NCBI RefSeq assembly: GCF_000235405.2
Contig: NC_017095.1
Span: 1-64,000, forward strand
DNA length: 64,000 nt
DNA from: Fervidobacterium pennivorans DSM 9078
Lineage (GTDB): Bacteria > Thermotogota > Thermotogae > Thermotogales > Fervidobacteriaceae
Direction of reading: 5' to 3'
A model generated the notes under the pieces. It was given only the letters and a program-made list of their open reading frames with translations, had not been told where the DNA came from and did not search any database. The number at the start of each line of letters is the position of its first letter. The stretch's first letter is position 1. Positions 43,252 through 53,716 of the stretch are shown piece by piece. The position numbers were made by a program, and so were the translations under genes.

Positions 43252-44123
43252 TGGCAAAGAAACAAAAATGTGTTTGTCCTTCGATGCCGGCGTGGATGAA
43301 CACATACGCAGACATGGTTACTTTGCTGCTTACATTCTTTGTTCTATTGTTTTCAATGTCAAGTTTGAGCCCTGGAAAATTCCAACAGGTGGTAGTTGGT
43401 TTGACCTTAGCTTTGAGTGGTAATCCGCCTAGTGTCTTAACTGGTGGGCAGACCATGAGCGAAGAAGCGCTTATATCTTCAAAGCCAGGTGTTTATCAGG
43501 AACTGTTAAGAATATCTGAGGAATACAAAGGTAAGGTAACTATCGAAGAACGAGATGAAGGAATACTAATCACATTGACTAATTTTAAGATTTTCGAAAC
43601 AGGTAGCGCAAGACTAACAGCTGAAGCTAAGGAAATAATTGAGAAACTAGGTGCTATAATTCTGGAGCATACATCGAACATTATCGAGGTTAGAGGATAC
43701 GCGGATGACAGACCGACAACCCCAGACTCCATTTATCCATCGAACTGGCATCTTAGTAGTGCACGTGCTTCTTCAGTAGTGAATTTCATGCTAACGGAAT
43801 TAAAGCAAAAAAGGTATGCTTTAAGATATGCTGAAATAAGATCCGGATTATTCGATATTGATTATTTCTATTCGCCTGATAGATTTGTTCCAATTGGAAA
43901 AGGGGATGTCGATGTAAACAAAGAACTTAAATCCATAAAGGCGAACTACGACTACGACATGTCAAAGCTGCAAAAAGATTACGAAAGTGGTAAAATATCT
44001 ATAGAGGAATACCAGAGACGGCGGACAGAGCTTACTCAGAAATACTATAAAGACGTTGAGCAAACACGTGCAAAATATAGAAAAATAGAAATCGTAATCA
44101 AGAGAGAAACTAAGGGATACTGA
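43251..44123 (+). CDS. motB: Flagellar motor stator protein MotB with a helical insertion
   Basis: 290 residues. The plug and membrane helix include WMNTYADMVTLLLTFFVLL with the ion-binding aspartate D21. The OmpA-like peptidoglycan-binding domain begins at about 95 (GSARLTAEA, then IIEVRGYADDRP, then LSSARASSVVNFM). Between its second-last and last elements lies an extra segment of roughly 70 residues (about 201-275), charged and predicted helical (MSKLQKDYESGKISIEEYQ), before the final strand KYRKIEIVIKRE. Most MotB proteins lack this insertion. Ion type (proton or sodium) cannot be fixed from sequence. Confidence 0.92.
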   Translation: MAKKQKCVCPSMPAWMNTYADMVTLLLTFFVLLFSMSSLSPGKFQQVVVGLTLALSGNPPSVLTGGQTMSEEALISSKPGVYQELLRISEEYKGKVTIEERDEGILITLTNFKIFETGSARLTAEAKEIIEKLGAIILEHTSNIIEVRGYADDRPTTPDSIYPSNWHLSSARASSVVNFMLTELKQKRYALRYAEIRSGLFDIDYFYSPDRFVPIGKGDVDVNKELKSIKANYDYDMSKLQKDYESGKISIEEYQRRRTELTQKYYKDVEQTRAKYRKIEIVIKRETKGY

Positions 44124-44152
44124 TAAATTAAGAAAGCTAAGGAGGGCGAAAT

Positions 44153-44674
44153 ATGCCTGAAGAAGTTGAACAACAACAAGCTAAAAAGAAAGGCGGTTTG
44201 ATGGACTTAATAAAGATGATAGTAATTCCGTTGGTTGTTTCCCTTGTTGTAAGCTTAGTCGTTTTCTTTATGCTTGGTTCAAATAAGCAACCAAACCAAG
44301 CTCAGCAAGAAGAAGCAACTGTTGCTGCAGCACCAGTCCAGATAAAGGCAATTGTTATAGCTCAAGGTAAGTATCAAACATTTATGCTCAAAGGTGGAAG
44401 GGATGTTGCGGTTGTTGATTCTTTAACCTTGCTTGTTGGTAGTGAAACTTGCAGAGCGGCTGTAGCTGAAAAAAGCGATGAGATAATGGATGCACTTGCT
44501 ACGATATTCTTGAGTAAAGAGCGTTTTGACCTTGTAACTCCAGCGGGTTTAGATTTGTTAAAAAAGCAAATCAGGGAAGCTGTAAATCAGATTACTGGAT
44601 TTACTGGCGAGAAAGAAAAACTCGGGGTATTAAATGTTTATATTTACATAAAAGCGATAAGTAGTGTTCAGTAA
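44153..44674 (+). CDS. fliL: Flagellar basal body-associated protein FliL
   Basis: 173 residues: a short basic cytoplasmic end, one membrane segment at about 25-43, a glutamine-rich linker, and a periplasmic FliL domain that forms rings around stators. The conserved C-terminal motif (REAVNQITGFTGEKEKLGVLNVYI) is visible. AAGGAGGGCG precedes the ATG, and 29 bp separates it from motB. Confidence 0.88.
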   Translation: MPEEVEQQQAKKKGGLMDLIKMIVIPLVVSLVVSLVVFFMLGSNKQPNQAQQEEATVAAAPVQIKAIVIAQGKYQTFMLKGGRDVAVVDSLTLLVGSETCRAAVAEKSDEIMDALATIFLSKERFDLVTPAGLDLLKKQIREAVNQITGFTGEKEKLGVLNVYIYIKAISSVQ

Positions 44675-44710
44675 AGATGTTAAAATCCCTTTTACGGGAG
44701 GTTGTTGGTT

Positions 44711-45712
44711 TTGCCGGATGTACTGAGCCAAGAAGAAATAGACCGATTGTTGGCGGCACTTTCGCAAGGTGAAGTTAGTATAGAGGAAGTGAAAAAAGAG
44801 GGCGAAGAGAAAAAAATTCGCACATATGATTTTTTGCGCCCTCAAAAATTTTCGAAAGAGCAAATTAGAACTGTTCAGATGATACATGAAAACTTTGCAC
44901 GAAGCGTATCTACATATTTATCAGGTAAATTGAGATCCTTCACCTCAGTAAATGTTGTTGGTATAGATCAGCTTACCTACGACGAATACATGAAGTCCAT
45001 AAGTAACCCGTCTTTCATAACCATATTCACGGCGAGAGAGTTGGTAGGTAGCGCAATATTCAATATGAGCTTAGAAATATTTTATGGTGTTTTGGATGTT
45101 TTACTTGGCGGACCTGGTGAACCTGGCGATGTCAAAAGAATCCCAACAGAAATCGAAGTGGGAATAATTAAAAAGGAAGTTGTAAACCTACTTACCGCAC
45201 TTTCTCAAGCTTGGATGTCTGTTCACCCGTTTATCCCTGTTGTTGAATCTACAGAAACAAACCCACAATTTGTCCAGATAGTTCCAAGTAGCGAGATGGT
45301 TTTAGCAATAACATTTTTTGTGAGTTTTGGAAAAGTGGAAGGTTACATGAGTCTTTGCTGGCCTTCTTCTGTTATAGAGCCGATGGGGGAAAAGCTCACA
45401 ACACAAAGTTGGTTCAAAGTAAAGCAAAAAGAAATAACGGAAGAGCACGTTGAAAAGCTTAAGGAAAATCTGCAAAGAACGAAGATAGATGTTATCGCAA
45501 TTATTGGTGAAACTGTGCTGACCTTGGGCGAAATATTAACACTTGAGGTTGGCGACGTAATAAGGTTGAAGGAACACTACGATGAACCGATAAGAGTAGA
45601 GGTGAATGGTCGAACAAAATTCTTAGGCAAACCTGGTCAGTACAAGGGGAACTATGCTGTAAAGATTACCGAAGTGATAGAAGAACCTAAAGAGGAAGGT
45701 GAAGAAGCATGA
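44711..45712 (+). CDS. fliM: Flagellar switch protein FliM
   Basis: 333 residues. The N-terminal CheY-binding peptide (VLSQEEIDRLLAAL) is followed by the CheC-like middle domain (about 45-230) and the C-terminal SpoA domain (about 250-325, GETVLTLGEILTLEVGDVIRL). It sets motor direction. I place the start at a TTG at 44711, nine bases after GGGAGG, because the family begins MPDVLSQEEI. Two TTG codons upstream are too close to the ribosome site. The stop overlaps fliY as ATGA. Confidence 0.93.
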   Translation: MPDVLSQEEIDRLLAALSQGEVSIEEVKKEGEEKKIRTYDFLRPQKFSKEQIRTVQMIHENFARSVSTYLSGKLRSFTSVNVVGIDQLTYDEYMKSISNPSFITIFTARELVGSAIFNMSLEIFYGVLDVLLGGPGEPGDVKRIPTEIEVGIIKKEVVNLLTALSQAWMSVHPFIPVVESTETNPQFVQIVPSSEMVLAITFFVSFGKVEGYMSLCWPSSVIEPMGEKLTTQSWFKVKQKEITEEHVEKLKENLQRTKIDVIAIIGETVLTLGEILTLEVGDVIRLKEHYDEPIRVEVNGRTKFLGKPGQYKGNYAVKITEVIEEPKEEGEEA

Positions 45713-46818
45713 TAGCTGATGACTTCTTAAGCCAAGAAGAATTAGATGCGTTACTCAAGCAAGTTGTTCAAGATGAAGAACTTTCAGATATTGAAAAATC
45801 AATGGTTGGCGAAGTTGGAAATATAATCCTTGGTGCAGGTACAACTGCACTATCTAACATTCTGGGCAGAAAAGTGGATATTTCAACACCAGAAGTTGAA
45901 GTTATGACACTCAGCGAATTAAGAAAAGGTATAAGTGGCGAGAAAGTTTGTGTAACGATACATTTTGAAGGCGAAGTTGAGGGCTTAAATGCTCTGGTTC
46001 TTGAAAAACAATTGGCAGCTGAAATCGCTGATATAATGATGGGTGGCCTTGGTAAGCCAGAGAGTGATGAACTTGATGAGTTCAAACTTAGTGCCGTTGG
46101 CGAGGCCATGAACCAAATGATGGGTTCAGCTGCTACTTCACTTTCCGATATGATAAAAAAGCCCGTTAGTATCACACCACCGACAACGGAGATTCTAAAT
46201 TTCGATGACGAGAGTGTGAAATTCCCACCGATAGGTGATGAAAACGACAAGGTTGCAAAAGCAACTTTTACGATGACTATCGAAAGCTTGCAACCTGCCA
46301 AGTTCTTTTTGGCAATGCCTATTCCATTTGTCAAAAAATTGTATGAATTGATATTTGGGACTACTACCATAGGTAAGGAACAGACTACCGTATCTACCAC
46401 ATCTGCTCAACAAGCAACTCAATCTACAGCTTCAAAACCTACAACATTTGTTCCACCTACTCCACAGAAAGAAGGAAAGCAAGCGGTTGCGGCAAGACCT
46501 GTCCAATTTGAAGATTTCGGAAAAACTCAGCAACCATCCGAAAAACCACAGACTTTGGATGAAAGACTCCAGTTGCTATTCGATGTGCCGTTAAATGTTA
46601 CCGTAGAACTTGGACGTACAAAGCTCACTTTGAAAGAAATTATGGAACTTGGCGTGGGGTCTCTAATAGAACTCGATAAACTTACGGGAGAGCCTGTGGA
46701 TATCTACGTAAACAACAAACTAATTGCACGTGGAGAAGTCGTTGTCATCGATGAAAACTTCGGTGTGCGTATTACAGAGATAGTGAATCCTAAAGAAAGG
46801 CTTTACAGCTTAAAATAA
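45709..46818 (+). CDS. fliY: Flagellar switch phosphatase FliY (FliN family)
   Basis: 369 residues. An N-terminal CheY-P-binding peptide (FLSQEELDALLKQV) precedes a CheC-like domain with two complete phosphatase motifs, SMVGEVGN near residue 30 and SAVGEAMN near 128. A proline- and threonine-rich linker (about 230-275) leads to the FliN-type SpoA domain (about 285-365). It therefore both builds the C-ring and removes phosphate from CheY, as FliY does in Thermotoga and Bacillus. Last gene of the operon, followed by a bidirectional terminator. Confidence 0.92.
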   Translation: MIADDFLSQEELDALLKQVVQDEELSDIEKSMVGEVGNIILGAGTTALSNILGRKVDISTPEVEVMTLSELRKGISGEKVCVTIHFEGEVEGLNALVLEKQLAAEIADIMMGGLGKPESDELDEFKLSAVGEAMNQMMGSAATSLSDMIKKPVSITPPTTEILNFDDESVKFPPIGDENDKVAKATFTMTIESLQPAKFFLAMPIPFVKKLYELIFGTTTIGKEQTTVSTTSAQQATQSTASKPTTFVPPTPQKEGKQAVAARPVQFEDFGKTQQPSEKPQTLDERLQLLFDVPLNVTVELGRTKLTLKEIMELGVGSLIELDKLTGEPVDIYVNNKLIARGEVVVIDENFGVRITEIVNPKERLYSLK

Positions 46819-46840
46819 GAACATTAAACTCATACAACAA

Positions 46841-46866
46841 AAGAAGCCCCTTTCGGGGCTTCTTTT
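46841..46866. terminator. Bidirectional terminator between fliY and the GH1 gene
   Basis: AAGAAGCCCC and GGGGCTTCTT around a TTTC loop, with A and T runs on both sides. It serves the two convergent operons. Confidence 0.9.
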
Positions 46867-46877
46867 CTTTAGAATTC

Positions 46878-48194
46878 TTAAGATTTTAGAAATTCCTTTA
46901 ACCATAACGCTGAATCTTTCAGTATCCTTTTTTGTGTATTGTAATCTACGTAGATTATACCGAAACGTTTTGAATATCCGTATGCCCACTCGAAGTTGTC
47001 CATCAATGACCAAATGAAGTAGCCTTTCAAATCAACACCTGCGTTGATTGCTTCAAGTGCTTTTTCAAAGTGCTTTTCCAAATATTCAATTCGGTAATTA
47101 TCATGAACTCTACCGTTTTCCAATTTATCAGGTCCAGCCATTCCGTTCTCTGTGATATAAAGCGGTAGTTTATATCTTTCCTTCAGATAGACCAGCATAT
47201 CAAATAATCCCTGCGGGTAGATTTCCCATCCCATTTCCGTCTTTGGAAGGTCGCCTTGCACATACGAAAATCCAAGTGGATTGTTCATGTCAAAAACAAC
47301 GAGTGTTCTTGTGTAGTAATTCACGCCAAAGAAGTCAATGGGGGTTGAAATAATGTTCATATCGCTGTCGGGAACTTGCAGTCCTTTTTCCGTATAAAGT
47401 GCAACAGCTTCTTCGGGATATTTACCGAAAACTACAGGGTCATGGAACCATGCATTAACGAACTTATCAACAAGATTGGCGACCAAGAAACTTTCGGGTT
47501 TTGCATCGCCTGGTTCTATTTTCATCACAACGTTGGTCAAGCCAACTTTTCCATCTTTTACTTCCTCTCTGAACGCCTGAACGGCGTGTCCGTGTGCCCT
47601 CAACAGGTTATGTGCTGCAGTTATTGCTTCTTGTAAATTTTGATGGCCCGGGGCATGCTCTCCTGTGTAGTAACCCAAGAAAGAAGAACACCACGGCTCG
47701 TTCAGTGTAATCCAATGTTTCACACGGTCACCGAGTTCGTTGAACATAAACGTTGCGTATGCTCTGAAATAAAGTGCTATATCTGGGTTAAGCCATCCAC
47801 CTTTTTCATAGAGTGCGTATGGTAAGTCCCAGTGATAGAGTGTTACGAATGGTTTGATATCATTCTTTAAAAGCTCATCAACAAGCCTGTTGTAGAAGTC
47901 CACACCCTTTTGGTTGATGTTCTTCCCATCTGGCATGATTCTGGGCCAGGAGATAGAGAACCTGTAAGCGTCTAAACCTATTTCTTTCATCAGCTGGATA
48001 TCTTCCTTGTATCGGTGATAATGGTCACACGCAACGTCTCCCGTGTCACCATTCAAGGTTTTGCCAGGCGTGTGTGAAAAGACATCCCAAATCGATGGTC
48101 CTCTGCCATCTTCGTTTGCTGCACCTTCAATCTGGTATGCTGCCGTAGCCGTTCCGAAGATAAAATCTTTTGGAAAATCGGACCTCCTTATCAT
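46878..48194 (-). CDS. bglA: Beta-glucosidase, glycoside hydrolase family 1
   Basis: A 438-residue cytoplasmic enzyme that removes glucosyl or galactosyl units from cellobiose-type sugars. The acid/base glutamate is in TLNEPWC (near 166) and the nucleophile in ITENGMAG (near 348). The N-terminal FIFGTATAAYQIEGA signature is complete. The length fits Thermotoga BglA (about 446). No signal peptide. The start overlaps the upstream Gx transporter stop as ATGA, with GGGGGTGG before it. Its place at the end of a repair and metabolism operon is unusual for a sugar gene. Confidence 0.94.
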   Translation of the reverse strand: MIRRSDFPKDFIFGTATAAYQIEGAANEDGRGPSIWDVFSHTPGKTLNGDTGDVACDHYHRYKEDIQLMKEIGLDAYRFSISWPRIMPDGKNINQKGVDFYNRLVDELLKNDIKPFVTLYHWDLPYALYEKGGWLNPDIALYFRAYATFMFNELGDRVKHWITLNEPWCSSFLGYYTGEHAPGHQNLQEAITAAHNLLRAHGHAVQAFREEVKDGKVGLTNVVMKIEPGDAKPESFLVANLVDKFVNAWFHDPVVFGKYPEEAVALYTEKGLQVPDSDMNIISTPIDFFGVNYYTRTLVVFDMNNPLGFSYVQGDLPKTEMGWEIYPQGLFDMLVYLKERYKLPLYITENGMAGPDKLENGRVHDNYRIEYLEKHFEKALEAINAGVDLKGYFIWSLMDNFEWAYGYSKRFGIIYVDYNTQKRILKDSALWLKEFLKS

Positions 48195-48763
48195 TTTTCC
48201 ACCCCCTGATTTAGTTCAAAATCTCTCACAATACTGTGTGTCTTCAGAGCCAGGAATGCATTTGCAAACGCACTAAATGTACCTAACATCATCACTAGCG
48301 GTAGGAAGATGAAAATAGCTTTTGAACCGATTAAGAAACTGCCAATAGCGAACTGCACTAAATTGTTTGTTACCATTCCCAGAAAGCTTATTCCGAATAC
48401 ACTTAAGAAGTTAAACCTTGAGAGAAAACTTTGAACTATCGCAGATGCCACACTGCCGAAAAAACCCATGAAAAAACCTGGAGTAAATATGGTGCCAGAA
48501 AGAATAGAACCAAGTAAAGACTTAGAGACGGCAAGAAGTACAGCGTCTGAAAGACCGGAAAAAGCAGACATGTACAACACTAAGAAATTTGAAAAACCCC
48601 ACTTGCCTCCTGGTACAGGAAATGGTATTAAACCTTCAATAACGTATACTACGCTACTCAGCGCTATCATTATCCCAAAAATTACCACGTTTCTACGTCT
48701 ACTTCTTTCTTTTCTTTTTTCTCGTCTGTCTTGAACTCTATTATCATTCTGTTTGGTACGCAA
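48191..48763 (-). CDS. Gx transporter family membrane protein
   Basis: 190 residues with five or six hydrophobic segments and the family motif EGLIPFPVPGGKWGFSNFL near the start of the membrane part. This family was once labelled heptaprenyl diphosphate synthase component I and resembles ECF transporter S subunits. It commonly sits beside NusG domain II proteins, as here. The start is uncertain. I chose the TTG at 48763 because AGGAGGGAG lies just before it, which gives an 82-bp overlap with the upstream gene. A longer frame to 48805 has no ribosome site. Confidence 0.78.
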   Translation of the reverse strand: MRTKQNDNRVQDRREKRKERSRRRNVVIFGIMIALSSVVYVIEGLIPFPVPGGKWGFSNFLVLYMSAFSGLSDAVLLAVSKSLLGSILSGTIFTPGFFMGFFGSVASAIVQSFLSRFNFLSVFGISFLGMVTNNLVQFAIGSFLIGSKAIFIFLPLVMMLGTFSAFANAFLALKTHSIVRDFELNQGVEK

Positions 48764-49080
48764 ATTATACTCCCTCCTGGTCCTATCTTCCCTGTTTTTT
48801 CGCAAATTTTATCTGGACAATTCGAGTCGGTAACCCAAGCTCTATTTCCATCAAAATGTAGTGTTGTAATGTACTTTCCTTGTTGGTTTTTTATTATGAA
48901 TTCGCCAGGTTCTTCGACCGTGAATACCTCTTCACCTTGGATTCTCACAGAAAGTATTTGTGTTCCTGGAATGTTACCATTATCGTACCTAAAGTGAATA
49001 AAATACCAGGTTATTCCAAGAACAATTGCAACCAAAACAAAAACAATATCACTTAGTTTAAGGAATTTCCTCTCAGCCAT
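48682..49080 (-). CDS. NusG domain II-containing membrane-anchored protein
   Basis: 132 residues: one membrane segment at about 11-29, then a NusG-II domain facing out (ILSVRIQGEEVF, then AWVTDSNCPDKICEKTGKIGPG, where the two cysteines near 88 and 92 are a family hallmark). The role is unknown. The pairing with the Gx transporter gene is conserved in many anaerobes. It starts 3 bp after the hutI stop and its end overlaps the next gene. Confidence 0.85.
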   Translation of the reverse strand: MAERKFLKLSDIVFVLVAIVLGITWYFIHFRYDNGNIPGTQILSVRIQGEEVFTVEEPGEFIIKNQQGKYITTLHFDGNRAWVTDSNCPDKICEKTGKIGPGGSIICVPNRMIIEFKTDEKKEKKEVDVETW

Positions 49081-49083
49081 GAT

Positions 49084-50280
49084 TTAAAGAACCATCCTTC
49101 CATCTATAAAAACATGTTCAACAAAGTTCTCTTGCCACATATATGGAATGTCCAGAAATTCTGAAGTTTTCCAGAGTACCAAATCTGCGGGATATCCTGG
49201 TCTCACAATCCCGGAAGTAAAGCCAAGTAAATACGCTGAATTGACCGTATAGGCGGTTAGTATTTCTTCTGGTTCCATTTTCAAAAATCTTATTGCAAGG
49301 TGCATAACAAAACTTGGCATAAAAATGGGAGAAGAGCCCGGGTTGAAATCAGAGCCAAGAGCCACTGGTATACCTGCATCGATGAGTTCTCTTGCCGGTG
49401 CAAACGGTTCTCCGAGATAAAAGCTCGTATTTGGTATTAGTGTAACGATAGTCTGGCTTTTTGCTATTTCTTGGATATCCTCTTTTGCAACTTTCAAAAC
49501 ATGGTCAACACTCACAGCATTGAGTCGAGCACCAAACTTAGCAGCCCCAACATTTTCTATTTCGTCAGCATGCAACCGAACTTTAAACCCAAGTGATTTA
49601 GCAAAATTAAAGAACTCTTCAAGCTCCTCTGGAAGGTATGCACCTTTATCGCAGAACACATCAACAAAATCAGCAAGGTTCTTTTCCGAAATATCTTTGA
49701 GTAATTCTTTCATTTCGGCAATGTAATCTGTGACAGATTTATCCTTTGGTCTTGCGTGTAACCCGAGGAACGTAGCTATAATCTTGTTTGGAAGCGTATC
49801 TCTGAGTCGTCTTATTACTCTCAGCTGCTTCATTTCGTTTTCCTTATCTAGTCCGTAGCCGCTTTTGCATTCAATTCCGACTACACCGTGCTTTGTGAAT
49901 TCTTTAATATATCGAGCAGAAACATTGTAAAGTTCATCTTCGCTGGTTTGTTTTACTAAAGTCGAAGTATAATGTATGCCTCCGCCAGCCTGCAAAATCT
50001 CAAGGTAGGTTTTCCCACGAGCCCGCATGTAAAACTCTTTTGCGCGGGAACCAACGAAAGGGATGTGGGTATGAGCGTCAAAAAGACCGGGAGTGACGAG
50101 TCTGGCTTTTATATCAGCACTTTTATGTGGACGTATGTCTTTGATTTTACCATCTTCAATAACGATATCTTTATCAAGGTATTCTTCGACCCTTTTCATG
50201 TCTAATCCTCTTACGGGAGGTTCGAAGGTGGGGGTCAAAATTCTTTCAGCATGGATGATAAATTTTTCTGCATTGCTCAT
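49084..50280 (-). CDS. hutI: Imidazolonepropionase (HutI-type amidohydrolase)
   Basis: A 398-residue metal amidohydrolase that opens imidazolone-propionate in histidine breakdown. The metal-site motif DAHTHIPFVGSR (near 70), the HutI motif YLEILQAGGGI, KSGYGLD (near 142), HADE (near 243) and GSDFNPGSSP (near 315) all agree with HutI. No other hut gene is in the window, so use on a related imidazolone is possible. Start overlaps the rdgB stop as ATGA. Confidence 0.88.
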   Translation of the reverse strand: MSNAEKFIIHAERILTPTFEPPVRGLDMKRVEEYLDKDIVIEDGKIKDIRPHKSADIKARLVTPGLFDAHTHIPFVGSRAKEFYMRARGKTYLEILQAGGGIHYTSTLVKQTSEDELYNVSARYIKEFTKHGVVGIECKSGYGLDKENEMKQLRVIRRLRDTLPNKIIATFLGLHARPKDKSVTDYIAEMKELLKDISEKNLADFVDVFCDKGAYLPEELEEFFNFAKSLGFKVRLHADEIENVGAAKFGARLNAVSVDHVLKVAKEDIQEIAKSQTIVTLIPNTSFYLGEPFAPARELIDAGIPVALGSDFNPGSSPIFMPSFVMHLAIRFLKMEPEEILTAYTVNSAYLLGFTSGIVRPGYPADLVLWKTSEFLDIPYMWQENFVEHVFIDGRMVL

Positions 50281-50903
50281 ATTACAATCTCCCCAACTTT
50301 CATCAGAAATTCGAACAACTTTTTAAACGCCACGCTCCTGTGGCTTATGTGCTTTTTCACTTCTTCACCAAGCTCACCAAATGTCTTATCGTAGCCTTTT
50401 GGAATAAATATGGGATCATAGCCAAAACCTTTATCCCCGCGTATCTCTCGACTGATTGTTCCTTCAACATAACCTTCTACAGAAATCAAGAAATTCTTAA
50501 TAGGATTGAAATACGTAGCGGCACACACAAACTTTGCGCTTCGTTCTTCGTAATTTCTCATCAACTGAAGGATGCTCTCCATCTTTTCAACATAACTTGC
50601 CCCTTCCAAATACCTGGCACTCATAACACCGGGAAAGCCACCCAGCACGTCTATAGAAAGACCTGAATCATCGGCTATTACTGGCTGACCTATTTCTTTT
50701 CCATATTCGAGAGCCTTGATGATGGAATTCTCAATGAATGTCTCACCGGTTTCTTCAACATCAATCTCCCAGTTCACTGTTTCAAGTTCTACAAATTCCG
50801 GGACAACGAGTTTTATCTCTTCGATTTTGTGATTGTTCTTTGATGCAATGTAGATTTTTACCTTTTCTTGATTTGCAGGTTTTGTATTGTTTAACACGTT
50901 CAC
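50277..50903 (-). CDS. rdgB: XTP/dITP pyrophosphatase (RdgB/HAM1 family)
   Basis: 208 residues. It cleans the nucleotide pool of deaminated purine triphosphates. Motifs are [12 protein letters not shown] near residue 19, [22 protein letters not shown] near 78 and [13 protein letters not shown] near 162. The start is GTG overlapping the uvrA stop, with GAGGGGG before it. The first 14 residues form a short extension ahead of the usual start. Confidence 0.92.
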   Translation of the reverse strand: MNVLNNTKPANQEKVKIYIASKNNHKIEEIKLVVPEFVELETVNWEIDVEETGETFIENSIIKALEYGKEIGQPVIADDSGLSIDVLGGFPGVMSARYLEGASYVEKMESILQLMRNYEERSAKFVCAATYFNPIKNFLISVEGYVEGTISREIRGDKGFGYDPIFIPKGYDKTFGELGEEVKKHISHRSVAFKKLFEFLMKVGEIVI

Positions 50904-53713
50904 GATGCTTCCCCCTCATCACAGCATAACAAATTTTGGATTGTATCTGTATTGTCATTTGAATTTGAAAGCACCATCCTTAAGTATTTTCCAGTCCATG
51001 AACTTTCAACTTTTGCGACTTCTTCTGGCGTGCCTGTTGCAACGACGTATCCGCCTTTATCTCCACCCTCGGGTCCTAGGTCTATTATATAGTCAGCAGA
51101 CTTTATAACATCCAAATTATGTTCGATAACAATCACGGTATTTCCTTTATCGACAAGTCTATTAAGAACTTCTATTAACTTCTTTACATCATCAAAGTGT
51201 AGTCCGACGGTTGGTTCGTCCAATATGTACAATGTTCTTCCTGTAGCTTTTTTTCTTAATTCAGAAGCAAGCTTAACTCTTTGAGCCTCTCCGCCGGAAA
51301 GCGTTGTTGCCGGCTGACCTAATTTGATGTAACCGAGTCCGACATCTGATAGAACTTGCAACGTTTCTCTAATCGCTGGAATATTTTGGAAAAATTCAAG
51401 CGCCTCATCGACAGTCATGTCTAAAACATCTGCGATATTTTTCCCTTTGTACGTGACTTCCAAAGTTTCCGAGTTGTACCTTTTACCTTTACATACCTCA
51501 CATTCCACGTAGACTTCCGGCAAGAACATCATCTCAATCTTTACAACACCTTGTCCTCCACAAGCTTCACACCTTCCACCTTTAACATTAAAACTGAACC
51601 TTCCTTTATCATAACCACGTGCTTTCGCTTCCGGAGTCATAGCGAACAACTCCCTAATTGCATCAAAAACTTTGGTGTATGTGGCAGGATTACTACGCGG
51701 TGTTCTACCAATTGGTGATTGGTCGATGGCAATGATTTTGTCGATATTTTCAAGTCCTTCTATCCTATCGTGTTCCCCAACTTCGTATCGAGTTTTGTGA
51801 AGTTTATTCGCTATAGCAGGATAAAGTGTGTCAATAATCAACGAACTTTTACCTGAACCGCTCACACCGGTAACGCATATGAAAGTTCCAAGTGGAAACT
51901 CAACAGTAATATTCTTCAAATTGTTATGCTTTGCACCAACAATCCGTATAAACTTCCCGTTTCCTTTTCTTCGATACTTAGGTACCTCTATCTTCATTTT
52001 TCCAGAAAGATACTTTCCCGTAAGCGATTTTTCGCATTTCAAAAGACCATCCAACGTTCCAGCATAAACAATCTGCCCGCCATTTACACCTGCTCGAGGT
52101 CCCACATCTACCACGTAATCCGCGCTCCGTATAACCTCTTCATCGTGTTCAACGACAAGTACGGTGTTTCCCAAATCTCTCAGTCCTTTGAGCATAGATA
52201 TCAACCTGTCGTTATCTCTTTGATGCAATCCGATGGTCGGTTCATCGAGCACATAGATTACGCCAGTCAGTCTTGAGCCTATTTGTGTCGCGAGCCTGAT
52301 TCTTTGGGCTTCTCCTCCCGAGAGTGTGCGCACATTTCTTGAAAGGCTAAGATAACCCAATCCAACTTGTTCCAAGAAATCTAAGCGTTTCTCTATCTCG
52401 TTTAACAACTCCTTTACAGCTTCTCTTTGCTTTTCTGAAAGTTCTGATGGCAACGCCCTAATGATTTCCAATTCTTTTGATATAGGAAGCTCTGTAAACT
52501 CGATGATGCTTAGGTCCTTTATCGTGACGCTCAAAGCTTCCTGACGTAATCTTTTGCCTTTACATGTTTGACAGGTGCGTTCCACGAAAAAGTTCGCAAC
52601 TATCCATTCACGCATTTCTTCTGAAGTGTATTCCTCGTATCGTTCCTTTACAAGGGCAACTAATCCTTCAAAATACTCAGTTCCGTATAAAAGCGCCTCT
52701 TTAACCTCTTCGGGTTGTTGCTCAAAAGGTTTGGAAGGGTCTCCACCGTATTCTCGAACAATTCTTTCGATTCTTCTAGGAAGCCATCCGTCAGCTTTAT
52801 GTCCTATTCTTAAGCCTTGGGTAACGGGAATATCCTCTTCGAAAAGCGTGCGTTCATCAACTTCGAGTTTGAAACCCAATCCGTGGCAGTCAGGGCAAGC
52901 ACCGTACGGTGCGTTGAACGAAAAGAACTTAGGATTTATCTCAGGCATTGAAAAACCACAGGAAAGACATGAAAGCTTTTCCGAATAAAGGTGTTCATCG
53001 TCATCGGATCTTACCAAAACAAAACCGTTACCCTCTTTGAGGGCAAGTTCAACGGATTGGAACAACCTATGTGTGTCGGTATCGGACAGGTCCAACCTAT
53101 CGATAACCAGATTTATCGTGTGTCTGATATTTTTATTTAATTCCGGAACTTCGTCGAGTCTGTATATCTTTCCATCAACCTCAACCCTTGTGTAACCTTT
53201 GTTGAGAAAATTATCGAATTCGTCTTTAAATGTACCTTTCTTTTCCCGTGCGATAGGTGCTAGTATGATAACACGCTTGGTTTGAAAATGCTTTTGTACG
53301 TGTATTATAATTTCATCCACTGACATCCTTTGAAGCTCTCTACCACAATAAGGGCAGTGTGGTACACCTATCTGCGCATACAACACGCGCAGATAGTCGT
53401 AAATTTCAGTAACGGTTCCAACGGTGGACCTTGGATTGTGAGATACGCTCTTTTGGTCAATTGCTATAGTTGGAGAAAGCCCTTCGATACTATCCACATC
53501 GGGCTTTTTTAGCTCGCCTATGAATTGTCTTGCATAGGTAGAAAGGCTTTCCAAATAGCGTCTTTGTCCTTCGATAAAAATAGTATCCATTGCAAGCGAA
53601 CTTTTTCCAGAACCAGACAACCCAGTGATAACAACAAGCTTATTCTTTGGGATTTCAACGTCAATATTCTTTAAATTATGCACGCGTGCACCTTTGACAA
53701 TTATCTTGTCCAT
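50900..53713 (-). CDS. uvrA: Excinuclease ABC subunit A (UvrA)
   Basis: 937 residues, the DNA damage sensor of nucleotide excision repair. Two ABC modules are seen, with Walker [10 protein letters not shown] (near 31) and GVSGSGKSS (near 630), and signatures [12 protein letters not shown] and [12 protein letters not shown]. Zinc-binding cysteine sets occur at CPYCG, CLSCG/CPDC, CQTC and [12 protein letters not shown]. Length matches the family. It begins 3 bp after the small coiled-coil protein gene, in the mgtE operon. Confidence 0.96.
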   Translation of the reverse strand: MDKIIVKGARVHNLKNIDVEIPKNKLVVITGLSGSGKSSLAMDTIFIEGQRRYLESLSTYARQFIGELKKPDVDSIEGLSPTIAIDQKSVSHNPRSTVGTVTEIYDYLRVLYAQIGVPHCPYCGRELQRMSVDEIIIHVQKHFQTKRVIILAPIAREKKGTFKDEFDNFLNKGYTRVEVDGKIYRLDEVPELNKNIRHTINLVIDRLDLSDTDTHRLFQSVELALKEGNGFVLVRSDDDEHLYSEKLSCLSCGFSMPEINPKFFSFNAPYGACPDCHGLGFKLEVDERTLFEEDIPVTQGLRIGHKADGWLPRRIERIVREYGGDPSKPFEQQPEEVKEALLYGTEYFEGLVALVKERYEEYTSEEMREWIVANFFVERTCQTCKGKRLRQEALSVTIKDLSIIEFTELPISKELEIIRALPSELSEKQREAVKELLNEIEKRLDFLEQVGLGYLSLSRNVRTLSGGEAQRIRLATQIGSRLTGVIYVLDEPTIGLHQRDNDRLISMLKGLRDLGNTVLVVEHDEEVIRSADYVVDVGPRAGVNGGQIVYAGTLDGLLKCEKSLTGKYLSGKMKIEVPKYRRKGNGKFIRIVGAKHNNLKNITVEFPLGTFICVTGVSGSGKSSLIIDTLYPAIANKLHKTRYEVGEHDRIEGLENIDKIIAIDQSPIGRTPRSNPATYTKVFDAIRELFAMTPEAKARGYDKGRFSFNVKGGRCEACGGQGVVKIEMMFLPEVYVECEVCKGKRYNSETLEVTYKGKNIADVLDMTVDEALEFFQNIPAIRETLQVLSDVGLGYIKLGQPATTLSGGEAQRVKLASELRKKATGRTLYILDEPTVGLHFDDVKKLIEVLNRLVDKGNTVIVIEHNLDVIKSADYIIDLGPEGGDKGGYVVATGTPEEVAKVESSWTGKYLRMVLSNSNDNTDTIQNLLCCDEGEAS

Positions 53714-53716
53714 CGA

